A stretch of 64,000 nt of DNA from Methylibium rhizosphaerae (lineage in GTDB: Bacteria > Pseudomonadota > Gammaproteobacteria > Burkholderiales > Burkholderiaceae_C), in NCBI RefSeq assembly GCF_006386545.1, contig NZ_SWAR01000030.1, forward strand, positions 1 to 64,000. The letters run 5' to 3'. How positions within the stretch are numbered: the stretch's first letter is position 1; every line of letters starts with the position of its first letter. This document shows, one piece after another, positions 1 to 8,976 of the stretch. The translations under genes and the position numbers were made by a program. The notes under the pieces were generated by a model that saw nothing but the letters and a program-made list of their open reading frames with translations, was not told the origin of the DNA and did not search any database.

Positions 1-294
1 GTGCTCGTCCTCGTCCTCGGGCAGCAGCAGCTTGATGCCGATCCAGATCAGCAGGGCCGCGCCCACCAGCTTGAGGAAGGAGATCTTCAGCAGCGTGAGC
101 GCGAAGAAGATCAGGACCACCCGCAGCACGATGGCGCCGGCGGTGCCCCACAGGATGCCCTGCGTGCGCTGCTTGGCGGGCAGCTTGCGGCAGGCCAGCG
201 CGATGACCACCGCGTTGTCGCCACCCAGCAGGATGTCGATCATGATGATCTGGCCGACCGCGATCCAGAACTCGGCCGTCATGAACTGCTCCAT
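1..294 (-). CDS. TerC-family integral membrane protein, partial (C-terminus beyond the window)
   Basis: The first 98 codons of a TerC/YjbE-type membrane protein are visible; the rest lies off the left edge. The N-terminus starts MEQFMTAEFW, and the GGDNAVVIAL segment is the family hallmark, with an acidic pair inside the first membrane helix. A second hydrophobic segment follows around residues 50-70, then a third that ends in the acidic run PEDEDE at the window edge. Family members are about 220-240 residues and are linked to metal (often manganese) export or tellurite resistance; the substrate cannot be read here. The gene lies downstream of sucCD on the same strand but is separated by a strong hairpin, so it is probably a separate transcription unit. 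Confidence 0.85.
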   Translation of the reverse strand, partial: MEQFMTAEFWIAVGQIIMIDILLGGDNAVVIALACRKLPAKQRTQGILWGTAGAIVLRVVLIFFALTLLKISFLKLVGAALLIWIGIKLLLPEDEDEH

Positions 295-388
295 GGCAGT
301 GTCCTCGCTTGAATGAAAAGCCGGCGTGGCGCCGGCAGGGGTTGTATCTCGAATCCCGCTGGAGTTTAGGCGGGCTTTGCGGCTGCTC

Positions 389-413
389 CGGTGCGTAGGA
401 CTACGCACGCCGG
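389..413. other. Second hairpin in the sucD-terC gap
   Basis: The 7-base arms TGCGTAG (392-398) and CTACGCA (401-407) are perfectly complementary with a 2-base loop, and outer CCGG sequences extend the structure with a small bulge. It lies next to the stronger 419-447 hairpin and could reinforce termination or stabilise the 3' end of the sucCD mRNA. Confidence 0.4.
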
Positions 414-418
414 ACAAA

Positions 419-447
419 CACAAAGCCGCCCGGCGGGCGGCTTTGTG
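419..447 (-). terminator. Intrinsic terminator-like hairpin after sucD
   Basis: Two perfect 13-base arms (419-431 and 435-447) enclose a 3-base loop just past the sucD stop codon. Read on the minus strand, the stem ends in a T-rich stretch (GGCTTTGTGTTTG). It probably ends the sucC-sucD transcript before the TerC gene. Confidence 0.6.
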
Positions 448-469
448 ATCGGGGCGGATGCCGTACCGC

Positions 470-1369
470 TCAGGCGCCGATGGCCTTCTTCAGCAGCTTG
501 CCCATCTCGGACGGATTGCGCGTCACCGTGAAGCCGCACTCCTCCATGATGGCGAGCTTGGCATCGGCCGTGTCGGCGCCGCCGGAGATCAGCGCGCCGG
601 CATGGCCCATGCGCTTGCCCGGGGGGGCGGTGACGCCGGCGATGAAGCCGACGATGGGCTTCTTCATGTTGGCCTTGCACCAGCGGGCGGCTTCGGCTTC
701 GTCGGGGCCGCCGATCTCGCCGATCATGATGACCGCGTCGGTCTCGGGGTCGTCGTTGAACATCTGCATCACGTCGATGTGCTTCAACCCGTTGATCGGG
801 TCGCCGCCGATGCCCACGGCGCTCGACTGGCCCAGGCCCAGCTCGGTGAGCTGCGCCACGGCTTCATAGGTCAGCGTGCCGGAGCGCGAAACCACGCCGA
901 TGCGGCCCTTGCGGTGGATGTGGCCGGGCATGATGCCGATCTTGATCTCGTCGGGCGTGATGAGGCCGGGGCAGTTGGGGCCCAGCAGCAGCGTCTTCTT
1001 GCCGCCCTTGGCTTCCTTGACCTTCATCTTGTTGCGCACTTCGAGCATGTCGCGGATGGGGATGCCTTCGGTGATGCACACCACCAGGTCGAGGTCGGCC
1101 TCGACCGCTTCCCAGATGGCAGCCGCGGCGCCCGCGGGCGGCACGTAGATCACCGAGACCCCGGCGCCGGTCTGGGCCTTGGCTTCCTGCACCGTCGCGT
1201 AGATGGGGATGTCGGAGAACTTCTCGCCGGCCTTCTTGGGGTTCACGCCGGCAACGAAGGCGGCCTTGCCGTTGGCATAGGCCTGGCAGCCCAGGGTGTG
1301 GAACTGGCCGGTCTTGCCGGTGATGCCCTGGGTGATGACCTTGGTGTCCTTGTTGATCAGGATGCTCAT
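470..1369 (-). CDS. sucD: Succinyl-CoA ligase (ADP-forming), alpha subunit
   Basis: This is the alpha subunit of succinyl-CoA synthetase, which interconverts succinyl-CoA and succinate with substrate-level phosphorylation in the TCA cycle. The 299 residues match the usual family length. The N-terminal CoA-binding Rossmann domain begins [18 protein letters not shown]. The phosphohistidine lies in [12 protein letters not shown] (His near residue 256), and the LLGPNCPG motif sits mid-protein. Its start is 21 bases after the sucC stop, so the two subunits are one operon in the order sucC-sucD. Confidence 0.97.
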   Translation of the reverse strand: MSILINKDTKVITQGITGKTGQFHTLGCQAYANGKAAFVAGVNPKKAGEKFSDIPIYATVQEAKAQTGAGVSVIYVPPAGAAAAIWEAVEADLDLVVCITEGIPIRDMLEVRNKMKVKEAKGGKKTLLLGPNCPGLITPDEIKIGIMPGHIHRKGRIGVVSRSGTLTYEAVAQLTELGLGQSSAVGIGGDPINGLKHIDVMQMFNDDPETDAVIMIGEIGGPDEAEAARWCKANMKKPIVGFIAGVTAPPGKRMGHAGALISGGADTADAKLAIMEECGFTVTRNPSEMGKLLKKAIGA

Positions 1370-1390
1370 GTTCGTTCTTCCTTCAGGGCA

Positions 1391-2551
1391 TTACTTGGCA
1401 GCAGCGACGACCTTCTGGGCCGCTTCTGCCATGGTGTCGGCGGAGATGATGGGCAGGCCGGACTCGGCGAGCATCTTCTTGCCCAGGTCCTCGTTGGTGC
1501 CCTTCATGCGCACCACCAGCGGCACCTTCAGGTTCACCGCCTTGCAGGCGGTGATCACGCCCTCGGCGATGGTGTCGCAGCGCATGATGCCGCCGAAGAT
1601 GTTGACCAGGATCGCCTTGACGTTGTGGCTCTTCAGCATGATCTTGAAGGCCTCGGTGACCTTCTCGGCCGTTGCGCCGCCGCCCACGTCCAGGAAGTTG
1701 GCCGGCTCGCCGCCGAACAGCTTGATGGTGTCCATGGTGGCCATCGCGAGGCCGGCGCCGTTGACCAGGCAGCCGATGTTGCCGTCGAGCTGGATGTAGG
1801 CCAGGTCGAACTTGGAGGCTTCGATTTCAGCCGGGTCTTCCTCGTCGAGGTCGCGGTAGGCCACGATCTCGGGGTGGCGGAACAGCGCGTTGGAGTCGAA
1901 GTTGAACTTCGCGTCCAGCGCCTTGATGTTGCCGTTGCCTTCGAGGATCAGCGGGTTGATCTCGGCCAGTGAAGCGTCGGTGTCCATGTAGCACTGGTAG
2001 AGCTTCTTGAACACGTCGATGGCCTGGGCCTGCGAGGCGGCGGGCACGCCGATGCCGTCGGCCAGCTGCTTGCCCTGGGCGTCGGTCAGGCCTGCGGCCG
2101 GATCGACGAACACCTTGATGATCTTCTCGGGCGTGGCATGGGCCACTTCCTCGATGTCCATGCCGCCTTCGGAGCTGGCCATGATGGCCACCTTCTGCGT
2201 GCCGCGGTCGGTGACGGCAGCGACGTAGTACTCCTTCTTGATGTCGGCGCCTTCCTCGATCAGCAGGCGGCGCACCTTCTGGCCCTCGGGGCCGGTCTGG
2301 TGGGTCTTCAGCTGCATGCCGAGGATCTCGCCCGACAGCTTCTTCACGTCGTCGATGGAGCGGGCCAGCTTGACGCCGCCGCCCTTGCCACGGCCGCCTG
2401 CGTGGATCTGCGCCTTGACGACCCACACCGGGCCGCCCAGCTTCTGCGCGGCTTCGACCGCTTCCTGCACGGTGAAGGCGGCATGGCCGCGCGGCACCGG
2501 CACGCCGAACTGGCGCAGGATTTCCTTGCCTTGGTACTCGTGGATCTTCAT
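1391..2551 (-). CDS. sucC: Succinyl-CoA ligase (ADP-forming), beta subunit
   Basis: This is the beta subunit of succinyl-CoA synthetase, with an N-terminal ATP-grasp domain and a C-terminal ligase domain. The start at 2551 gives the canonical opening [20 protein letters not shown] and 386 residues, the usual size. The open frame continues upstream to 2773, but that extension overlaps another gene and is not conserved-looking. [12 protein letters not shown] (nucleotide binding) and the C-terminal [12 protein letters not shown] motif are visible. The upstream neighbour on the same strand is the DUF2889 gene, which ends 55 bases before this start. Confidence 0.97.
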   Translation of the reverse strand: MKIHEYQGKEILRQFGVPVPRGHAAFTVQEAVEAAQKLGGPVWVVKAQIHAGGRGKGGGVKLARSIDDVKKLSGEILGMQLKTHQTGPEGQKVRRLLIEEGADIKKEYYVAAVTDRGTQKVAIMASSEGGMDIEEVAHATPEKIIKVFVDPAAGLTDAQGKQLADGIGVPAASQAQAIDVFKKLYQCYMDTDASLAEINPLILEGNGNIKALDAKFNFDSNALFRHPEIVAYRDLDEEDPAEIEASKFDLAYIQLDGNIGCLVNGAGLAMATMDTIKLFGGEPANFLDVGGGATAEKVTEAFKIMLKSHNVKAILVNIFGGIMRCDTIAEGVITACKAVNLKVPLVVRMKGTNEDLGKKMLAESGLPIISADTMAEAAQKVVAAAK

Positions 2552-2606
2552 GGTGTGACTCTTCCGAGGTTCAAAAAACGGGTACTGCTTGTTGTGATGA
2601 GGGTGA

Positions 2607-3188
2607 TCAGCGCTTCGTCGCGGCGGCCACCGCCCGGGGGCGGTACCAGCGCGGATAGTAGGTGCGCACGGCCGGGCCGTCGCTGCGCAAGGCGTGGCAA
2701 CGGTCGATCTGGAACGGCTGGGTCGCGGCTTCGGCCTGGCCGCCTTCCTGGGTGTTGAGCACTTCGCCGGCAAACGCCTGGATCACGGCAGTCGGCAGTA
2801 CTTGCGCCATCTCGGTCAGGTGGGTGCAACCGAGCACGCCGCCGAGCCGCTCTTTCACGGCCTGGCGAAAACCTTTGAGCAGGTTGAGGCCGGCCAGGCG
2901 GGCGTAGGCATCGCCGTACGCATCGCAGTGACCGGGATAGGGCACCCAGCTGGACTCGGCGCCTGCCTCGAGGATGTCGAGCTTTTCGTCGACTACCAGC
3001 CGCAGCAGCAGGTCGTGCACCGGCGTGCCGGCCGGGCGCATGCCGGTGGCCAGCGGCCAGTCGCGGGTCTTGATGTCGGAAAGCCTTGCATCGACCTCCC
3101 AAAGGCCGTTGCCACGCGCAAAGACTTGGACGTCGATGCTGCGTCGATGCTTCAACTGACGCTGGGGCGCGGCGGTGGGCAGGGCCAT
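2607..3188 (-). CDS. DUF2889 domain-containing protein
   Basis: The protein has about 193 residues from the ATG at 3188 ([20 protein letters not shown]). It resembles the DUF2889 family: an early H-R-R segment, [11 protein letters not shown], then a core with CTHLTEMAQ near the middle. The biochemical function of DUF2889 is unknown. There is no signal peptide or membrane segment. An in-frame start at 3260 would add 24 low-complexity residues and is less likely. Its place between recA-recX and sucCD appears to be a common Burkholderiales gene order, from memory. It may be co-transcribed with sucCD, since all three face the same way with a short gap. Confidence 0.75.
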   Translation of the reverse strand: MALPTAAPQRQLKHRRSIDVQVFARGNGLWEVDARLSDIKTRDWPLATGMRPAGTPVHDLLLRLVVDEKLDILEAGAESSWVPYPGHCDAYGDAYARLAGLNLLKGFRQAVKERLGGVLGCTHLTEMAQVLPTAVIQAFAGEVLNTQEGGQAEAATQPFQIDRCHALRSDGPAVRTYYPRWYRPRAVAAATKR

Positions 3189-3348
3189 CGGTCTGACGCG
3201 GGCGGGTACTACGGTGGGGGCGGAGCCGGGCCCGGGTGCCCCGGGTGGCGAACGGCGCACTTTAGCATGGTGCGACGCACCAAAAACGCTCGGTACTACG
3301 GCGCACTACAAGCGCGCAGCGGCGCCGGGCGCGGATGGCGCCTGCGAC

Positions 3349-3801
3349 TCAGTCACCGTCGGCGCCGCGCACCACGCGGCGGATCACCTCGGAGGAGAAG
3401 CCGCGGGCCGTGAGAAAGCGCACCTGGCGTGCGCGCTCGGCGGCGTCAGCCGCCGGCTCGCCGCCGAAGCGGCGCTGCCAGACGGCGCGCGCGCGTTCTA
3501 GCTCGGTGCCGCGCAGCGCCTCGACCGCCTGCGCCACCGCGTCGGCCGGCAGCTTGTGCTGCTGCAGTTCCTGGCGCAGGCGCGCGGTGCCTAAACGCGC
3601 GGCGCGCCGGTGCAGCAGCGATTCGACGAACCGCTCGGCCGACAGCAGCCCGCGGGCCTCGAGCTCGTCGAGCACGCGCTCCACCTCGGCCGGCTCCTCG
3701 GCATGCGGGGCGAGCTTGCGCAGGAGTTCGGCGCGCGAGTGTTCGCGCGCCGCGAGGTACTTGAGCGCCCGCCCTTTCAGCGACAGCTTGGGCGCGGGCA
3801 C
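3349..3801 (-). CDS. recX: Regulatory protein RecX
   Basis: RecX binds RecA filaments and modulates recombination and the SOS response. The 150 residues are typical. The sequence shows the three-helix repeat pattern of the family, including ALKYLAAREHSRAELLRKL at the start, LLSAERFVESLLHRR in the middle and VRFLTARGFSSEVIRRVV at the end. It starts 8 bases after the recA stop on the same strand, so recA-recX are co-transcribed, as in most bacteria. Confidence 0.95.
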   Translation of the reverse strand: MPAPKLSLKGRALKYLAAREHSRAELLRKLAPHAEEPAEVERVLDELEARGLLSAERFVESLLHRRAARLGTARLRQELQQHKLPADAVAQAVEALRGTELERARAVWQRRFGGEPAADAAERARQVRFLTARGFSSEVIRRVVRGADGD

Positions 3802-3808
3802 GGCGGGC

Positions 3809-4882
3809 TTATTCCTCGCCGTCTTCGGCCGCGGCGGCCGGGGGCAGCAGCGTGATGCCGATGGACTCGCGGATCTTGTTCTCGATCTCGCGGGCGATGT
3901 CGGGGTTCTCGCGCAGGAACTCGCGCGCGTTGTCCTTGCCCTGGCCGATCTTTTCGCCGTTGTAGGCGTACCAGGCGCCCGACTTCTCGACGATCTTGGC
4001 GGTCACACCCATGTCGACGATCTCGCCTTCGCGGCTCACGCCCTCGCCGAAGAGGATGTCGAACTCGGCCGTCTTGAACGGGGGCGACACCTTGTTCTTG
4101 ACCACCTTGACCTTGGTCTCGTTGCCGATGACCTCTTCACCCTTCTTGATGCTGCCGATGCGGCGAATGTCCAGGCGCACCGAGGCGTAGAACTTCAGCG
4201 CATTGCCGCCGGTGGTGGTTTCGGGGCTGCCGAACATCACGCCGATCTTCATGCGGATCTGGTTGATGAAGATCACCGTGCAGTTGGTCTTCTTGATGGT
4301 GGCGGTGAGCTTGCGCAGCGCCTGGCTCATGAGGCGCGCCTGCAGGCCGGGCAGGGCGTCGCCCATCTCGCCTTCGAGTTCGGCCTTGGGGGTGAGCGCT
4401 GCCACCGAGTCGACCACGATGAGGTCCACCGAGCCCGAGCGCACCAGCGCATCGACGATCTCGAGCGCCTGTTCGCCGGTGTCGGGCTGGGAGATCAGCA
4501 GCTCCTGCAGGTTCACGCCGAGCTTGCTGGCGTACTGCACGTCGAGGGCGTGTTCGGCGTCGATGAAGGCGCAGGTGCCGGCCAGCTTCTGCATCTCGGC
4601 GATCACCTGCAGCGTGAGCGTCGTCTTGCCCGACGACTCCGGCCCGTAGATCTCGATCACGCGGCCGCGCGGCAGGCCGCCGACGCCCAGCGCGATGTCC
4701 AGCCCGAGCGAACCGGTGGAGACGACCTGGATGTCCTCGATCTTTTCGCCTTCACCCAGCCGCATGATCGAGCCCTTGCCGAACTGCTTTTCGATCTGGG
4801 CCAGGGCGGCCTGCAAGGCCTTGGCTTTTTCGGTGTTCAGTGCCTTGACGGGTGCGTCCACGGAAATCTCCTTGGTTTTCAT
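3809..4882 (-). CDS. recA: Recombinase RecA
   Basis: RecA is the DNA-dependent ATPase that forms filaments on single-stranded DNA, drives strand exchange and triggers LexA self-cleavage. The 357 residues from the ATG at 4882 fit the family; the longer open frame to 4936 runs into the LexA box and is rejected. Walker A is GPESSGKT at residues 80-87. [19 protein letters not shown] (Walker B region) and [10 protein letters not shown]-like loop 2 ([15 protein letters not shown]) are clear. The C-terminus is acidic (AAEDGEE), as is typical. An SOS box and a good sigma-70 promoter lie just upstream. Confidence 0.98.
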   Translation of the reverse strand: MKTKEISVDAPVKALNTEKAKALQAALAQIEKQFGKGSIMRLGEGEKIEDIQVVSTGSLGLDIALGVGGLPRGRVIEIYGPESSGKTTLTLQVIAEMQKLAGTCAFIDAEHALDVQYASKLGVNLQELLISQPDTGEQALEIVDALVRSGSVDLIVVDSVAALTPKAELEGEMGDALPGLQARLMSQALRKLTATIKKTNCTVIFINQIRMKIGVMFGSPETTTGGNALKFYASVRLDIRRIGSIKKGEEVIGNETKVKVVKNKVSPPFKTAEFDILFGEGVSREGEIVDMGVTAKIVEKSGAWYAYNGEKIGQGKDNAREFLRENPDIAREIENKIRESIGITLLPPAAAAEDGEE

Positions 4883-4905
4883 GACTTGATGCTGGAATCG
4901 AGCGC

Positions 4906-4921
4906 CTGTCTTTAACGACAG
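4906..4921 (-). promoter_or_regulatory. LexA (SOS) box of recA
   Basis: CTGT-N8-ACAG, the exact spacing of the LexA consensus, extended to a perfect CCTGTC/GACAGG inverted repeat. It is 23 bases upstream of the recA ATG and downstream of the -10 element, so bound LexA would block transcription initiation. Confidence 0.8.
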
Positions 4922-4939
4922 GCTGGATGGATGCACAGG

Positions 4940-4968
4940 ATGTTAGTGGCGAGTACTGGGGCTCGCAA
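4940..4968 (-). promoter_or_regulatory. Probable sigma-70 promoter of recA
   Basis: On the minus strand, TTGCGA (4968-4963) and TAACAT (4945-4940) are separated by exactly 17 bases. The predicted start point lies just before or inside the LexA box, which fits SOS control of recA. Confidence 0.6.
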
Positions 4969-4988
4969 ACGTTTTTTGGTCAGTTTGC
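4965..4988 (+). promoter_or_regulatory. Inverted repeat, possible MarR operator
   Basis: Six-base arms GCAAAC (4965-4970) and GTTTGC (4983-4988) are separated by 12 bases and lie 14 bases before the MarR-family ATG at 5003. One arm overlaps the recA -35 element. Operator function is inferred from position and symmetry only. Confidence 0.35.
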
Positions 4989-5002
4989 CTTACCATCTGG
5001 CG

Positions 5003-5485
5003 ATGCCGAAAAGCGCTCCCGCCGACCCCTCCTGGCGCCAGACCCACCTGGGCCGCCTGCTCGGCCATGCCATGCGCCGCTTCGACGAACGGGTCCTGGA
5101 ACTGATGGCGCGCAACATCGACGTCCCGCTCGCGTTGTCGAATCTGGCGGCGCGGGCCCAGGTCAGCGCCGCGCACGTCCACATCACCCGCCACCTCGCG
5201 CCCGAAGGATCCCGCCTCACCGACCTCGCCCAGCAGGCCGGCATGAGCAAGCAGGCCATGGGCGACCTGGTGGACCAGTGCGAGGCCTGGGGCCTGGTCA
5301 CCCGCGAGGCCGACACGCGCGACCGGCGCGCGCGCTGGGTCCGCTTCACGCCCACCGGGCTGCTGTGGCTGGAGGCCTTTCGCCAGGCGGTGGCGCAGGC
5401 TGAAGCCGAGTTCCGCCAGGAGGTTGGGGCGGAAGTGGCCACCGTGGTCACCCTCGGGCTGGAGGCCTATGCCGGCGGCGGCTGA
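5003..5485 (+). CDS. MarR-family transcriptional regulator
   Basis: A 160-residue winged-helix regulator starting MPKSAPADPSWRQTHLG. The recognition-helix region is LTDLAQQAGMSKQAMGDLVD, followed by the wing with EADTRDRRARWVRFTPTG, the typical MarR D-x-R-D-R-R pattern. MarR proteins bind palindromic sites as dimers and usually respond to small phenolic or other ligands; the ligand here is unknown. The gene is divergent from recA, and an inverted repeat lies immediately upstream. Longer in-frame starts (4931) would run through the recA promoter region and are less likely. Confidence 0.85.
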   Translation: MPKSAPADPSWRQTHLGRLLGHAMRRFDERVLELMARNIDVPLALSNLAARAQVSAAHVHITRHLAPEGSRLTDLAQQAGMSKQAMGDLVDQCEAWGLVTREADTRDRRARWVRFTPTGLLWLEAFRQAVAQAEAEFRQEVGAEVATVVTLGLEAYAGGG

Positions 5486-5564
5486 GATGCCTCGCCATGC
5501 TGAATGCCCGCAGCGGGTTGCCGACCCGCCTCAATAGAATCGTTCGAAACGTAGGAGACACGCC

Positions 5565-6236
5565 ATGCGCATCCTGATCGCCGAAGATGATCAAGTGCTG
5601 GCAGACGGATTGCTGCGCACCCTGCGCAACTCTGGCTATGCCGCCGACGCCGTGGGCAGCGGCACCGAAGCCGATGCCGCCCTGGCGTCGCAGGAATTCG
5701 ATCTCGTGATCCTGGACCTGGGCCTGCCGCGCCTGCACGGGCTCGAGGTGCTGAAGAAGCTGCGTGCGCGCGGCAGCGCCACGCCGGTGCTGATCCTCAC
5801 CGCGGCCGACAGCGTCGAGCAGCGTGTGAAGGGCCTGGACCTCGGTGCCGACGACTACATGGCCAAGCCGTTTTCGCTGCAGGAGCTCGAAGCGCGCGTG
5901 CGCGCGCTCACCCGCCGCGGGCTGGGCACCGCCTCGTCGCTGCTCAAGCACGGGCCGCTGACCTTCGACGCGACCGGCCGCGTGGCCTACATCAACGACC
6001 AGATGATCGAGCTGTCCGCGCGCGAGCTGAGCCTGCTGGAGGTGCTGCTGCAGCGGGCCGGCCGGCTGGTGAGCAAGGACCAGCTGGTCGAGCGGCTGTG
6101 CGAATGGGGCGAGGAGGTGAGCAACAACGCCATCGAGGTCTACATCCACCGCCTGCGCAAGAAGATCGAGCAGGGCCCCATCCGCATCGCCACCGTACGC
6201 GGCCTGGGCTACTGCCTCGAAAAGATCCCGGGGTAG
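5565..6236 (+). CDS. OmpR-family response regulator (TctD/QseB-like)
   Basis: A 223-residue two-domain regulator. The receiver has the acidic pocket EDD at residues 7-9, the phosphoacceptor Asp51 (VILDLGLP) and Lys101 (MAKPF). The C-terminal winged helix contains LSARELSLLEVLLQRAGRLVS and ends RTVRGLGY-like (ATVRGLGYCLEK). A good ribosome site (TAGGAGA) precedes the ATG. The sensor kinase gene follows 57 bases later on the same strand, so the two form a pair. The closest named relatives by feel are TctD and QseB, but the signal cannot be deduced. Confidence 0.93.
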   Translation: MRILIAEDDQVLADGLLRTLRNSGYAADAVGSGTEADAALASQEFDLVILDLGLPRLHGLEVLKKLRARGSATPVLILTAADSVEQRVKGLDLGADDYMAKPFSLQELEARVRALTRRGLGTASSLLKHGPLTFDATGRVAYINDQMIELSARELSLLEVLLQRAGRLVSKDQLVERLCEWGEEVSNNAIEVYIHRLRKKIEQGPIRIATVRGLGYCLEKIPG

Positions 6237-6293
6237 ATTGGCCCACCTCCGCAGCGCCCCGGGCGCAACACCCTTCGCGGGGCCACCGCCAGC

Positions 6294-7847
6294 ATGACCA
6301 GCCCACCCCGCGAACAGCGCTCCCTCTTCGGCGAGATCCTCGACTGGATGCTCGCGCCGCTGCTGCTGCTGTGGCCGATGAGCGTGGCACTCACCTGGCT
6401 GGTGGCGCAGAACATCGCCAACCGCCCCTATGACCGCGCGCTCGGCGAAACCGCCCGCGTGCTGGCGCAGCAGGTGCTGCCGCCGGCGCAGGACGCGCCG
6501 GCGCGCCTGCGCTTCCAGCTATCCACCCCCGCCGCCGACCTGCTGCGCGCCGACGAGGCCGACGAGGTGTACTACCAGGTGCTGGGCACCCGCGGCGAAT
6601 TCGTCAGCGGCGACCGCGACATCCCGGTGCCGCCCGAAGACGAAAAGCCGGTCGTCGGCGAGATCCGCTTCCGCGACGAGTTCGTCCACGGCGAGCCGGT
6701 GCGGGTGGCCTACCTGTGGCTCGACGGACCTCCAGTGGCGCAGGCCACCGCAAGCCGGGACGCTGCGGCCCGGCCGCTGGTGCAGGTGGCCGAAACGCTG
6801 GGCAAGCGCTCCAAGCTCGCCACCGAGATCATCAAGGGCGTGATCCTGCCGCAGTTCGTGATCCTGCCGATCGCGGTGCTGCTGGTGTGGCTGGCGCTGG
6901 CGCGCGGCATCTCGCCGCTCAACGAGCTGCAGCAGCGCATCCGCGCCCGCGCGGCCGACGATCTTTCGCCGATCGACGAACGCGAGGCGCCCGAGGAAGT
7001 GGCGCCGCTGGTGCGCGGCATCAACGACCTGCTGGGCCGGCTCGACCGTTCGATCAGCACGCAAAAGCGCTTCCTGGCCGACGCGGCCCACCAGATGAAG
7101 ACCCCGCTCGCCGGCCTGCGCATGCAGGCCGAGCTGGCGCAGCGCGAGATCGAAGCCGGCACCGCCGACCCGCACCACCTGGCCGCCTCGCTGCAGCAGA
7201 TCGCCCGCAGCAGCCAGCGCGCGGCGCGCATGGTCAACCAGCTGCTGGCCATGGCCCGCACCGAAGACGCCAGCCAGCGCCTGCAGCTCGAGCCGCTGTG
7301 CCTGGCGTCGCTGGCCACCGAGACGGTGCGCGACTTCGTGCCGCGCGCGATGGACAAGCGCATCGACCTCGGGTACGAAGGCCCCGACCCCGGCTCGGCC
7401 ATGGTGATGGGCCAGCCCATCCTGCTGCGCGAGCTGCTCGGCAACCTGGTGGACAACGCACTGCAGTACACGCCCGCCGGCGGCACGGTCACGGTGCGTG
7501 TGGTCAGCGACCCCTTCGGGCAGGTGGTGGTGCTGCAGGTCGAGGACTCCGGCCCCGGCATCCCGCCCGCAGAGCGAGACCTGGTGTTCCAGCCGTTCTA
7601 CCGGGCGCTGGGCACCAACGTCGACGGCTCCGGCCTCGGACTCGCCATCGTGAGCGAGATCGCACGCCGCCACGGTGCCGAGCTGACCCTCGAAGACGCG
7701 CGCGGGCCGGGCACCAATGCCCCTGCCGGAGCCGGCGCGCATGACGGCGGCCCGGGCGCCCGCTTCACGCTGCGCTTTGCCGCGCTGGTGCAGCACGCAG
7801 ACAGCTCGCCCCCGCCCGCCGGCGACACCCACGAAGTACACCCTTGA
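6294..7847 (+). CDS. Two-component sensor histidine kinase (TctE-like)
   Basis: A 517-residue membrane kinase, partner of the upstream regulator. The first membrane helix is around residues 18-41 and the second around 182-203, with a periplasmic 2CSK_N-type sensor region of about 140 residues between them. A HAMP linker follows, then the dimerisation helix with phospho-His266 (DAAHQMKTPLAG). The N box is LLGNLVDNALQYTP, followed by the G1 box DSGPGIP and the G2 box GSGLGLAI. A Gly/Ala-rich insertion (GTNAPAGAGAHDGGPG) interrupts the end of the ATPase domain, which is a little unusual. The next gene (patatin) starts 7 bases after the stop. Confidence 0.93.
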   Translation: MTSPPREQRSLFGEILDWMLAPLLLLWPMSVALTWLVAQNIANRPYDRALGETARVLAQQVLPPAQDAPARLRFQLSTPAADLLRADEADEVYYQVLGTRGEFVSGDRDIPVPPEDEKPVVGEIRFRDEFVHGEPVRVAYLWLDGPPVAQATASRDAAARPLVQVAETLGKRSKLATEIIKGVILPQFVILPIAVLLVWLALARGISPLNELQQRIRARAADDLSPIDEREAPEEVAPLVRGINDLLGRLDRSISTQKRFLADAAHQMKTPLAGLRMQAELAQREIEAGTADPHHLAASLQQIARSSQRAARMVNQLLAMARTEDASQRLQLEPLCLASLATETVRDFVPRAMDKRIDLGYEGPDPGSAMVMGQPILLRELLGNLVDNALQYTPAGGTVTVRVVSDPFGQVVVLQVEDSGPGIPPAERDLVFQPFYRALGTNVDGSGLGLAIVSEIARRHGAELTLEDARGPGTNAPAGAGAHDGGPGARFTLRFAALVQHADSSPPPAGDTHEVHP

Positions 7848-7854
7848 GCACGCG

Positions 7855-8964
7855 ATGGACGAACACACACCCCACTCCAAGGACAAGGCACCCGCGCGCC
7901 GGCGCTTCGACCTGGCCCTGCAAGGGGGCGGCTCGCACGGCGCCTTCACCTGGGGCGTGCTCGACCGCCTGCTCGAAGACGAAGAACTCGAGATCGGCGG
8001 CATCTCGGGCACCAGCGCCGGCGCGCTCAATGCAGCGGTCCTGGCCACCGGCTTCGCCCGCGGCGGGCGCGAGGGCGCGCGTGAGGCGCTGGCGGCGTTC
8101 TGGAAGGACGTGAGCCACAGCAGCCAGGTCTTCTCGCCGTTTTCGGTGAGCCAGGCGGGCGCCACCGGCAACCACTTCAACTTCGACCAGCTGCCGAGCT
8201 ACCAGTGGCTGTCGAGCTTCTTCCGGGCCTTCAGCCCTTATGAGTTCAACCCGCTGAACCTCAATCCACTGCGCGATGTGGTGCAGCGGCACGTGGTCGA
8301 GCGCGACCTGCAACGCTGCGACATCCCGCTGTTCATCACCGCCACCTCGGTGCGCACCGGCCAGGCGCGGGTGTTCACCAAGCGCGAGCTGGGCGTCGAT
8401 GCCCTGCTGGCATCGGCCTGCCTGCCGTTCATCTTCCAGGCCGTCGAAGTGGACGGCGAGCCGTACTGGGACGGCGGCTACACCGGCAACCCGGCGATCT
8501 ACCCGCTCATCTACAACACCGAGGCGATGGACATCATGCTGGTGAAGATCAACCCGCTGTCACGCGAGGCGCTGCCCACGCGGGCAGTGGAGATCATCGA
8601 CCGGTTGAGCGAGATCACCTTCAATGCCAGCCTCGTGGCCGAGATGCGCGCGATCGCCTTCGTGTCGCGGCTGGTGCGCGAGGGAACGCTGCAGGCTGGG
8701 CGCTACAAGGACCTGCGGCTGCACATGGTGGCCGACGATGACGGGCTCGCACCCTACAACGCCTCGAGCAAGTTCAACACCGACTGGACCTTCCTGCAGC
8801 AGCTGTTCGAGCTGGGCCGCAAGGCGGCGACGCACTGGCTGCGCTACCACCGGCAGGACCTCGGCGTGCGAGGCAGCCTGGACATCGAGAAGGTCTTCCT
8901 GGCGCGGCACACGCTGGGGCGCATGCCGCCTGCGCCGCGGCCTGCGAACCACAACGGCGGCTGA
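7855..8964 (+). CDS. Patatin-like phospholipase
   Basis: A cytosolic-type patatin acyl hydrolase of 369 residues. It has the oxyanion loop GGGSHG (residues 24-29), the nucleophile motif GTSAG with Ser54, and the dyad Asp206 in WDGGY, so the catalytic residues are complete. There is no signal peptide. The start at 7855 was chosen because it follows the kinase stop and because upstream in-frame codons lie inside the kinase gene. Patatins release fatty acids from membrane lipids. The gene probably belongs to the same operon as the two-component pair, which suggests a link to membrane lipid or storage-lipid turnover (inference). Confidence 0.9.
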   Translation: MDEHTPHSKDKAPARRRFDLALQGGGSHGAFTWGVLDRLLEDEELEIGGISGTSAGALNAAVLATGFARGGREGAREALAAFWKDVSHSSQVFSPFSVSQAGATGNHFNFDQLPSYQWLSSFFRAFSPYEFNPLNLNPLRDVVQRHVVERDLQRCDIPLFITATSVRTGQARVFTKRELGVDALLASACLPFIFQAVEVDGEPYWDGGYTGNPAIYPLIYNTEAMDIMLVKINPLSREALPTRAVEIIDRLSEITFNASLVAEMRAIAFVSRLVREGTLQAGRYKDLRLHMVADDDGLAPYNASSKFNTDWTFLQQLFELGRKAATHWLRYHRQDLGVRGSLDIEKVFLARHTLGRMPPAPRPANHNGG

Positions 8965-8976
8965 CGGCGGAGCGCC

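Noticed and set aside
458-1972. 504-codon open frame on the plus strand opposite sucD/sucC
   Set aside because: It is antisense to two clear housekeeping genes and its translation is an Ala/Gly/His/Asp-rich sequence with no domain, typical of GC-rich shadow frames.
2552-2773. Longer sucC start
   Set aside because: The extra residues are basic low complexity, overlap the DUF2889 gene and are absent from the known SucC N-terminus.
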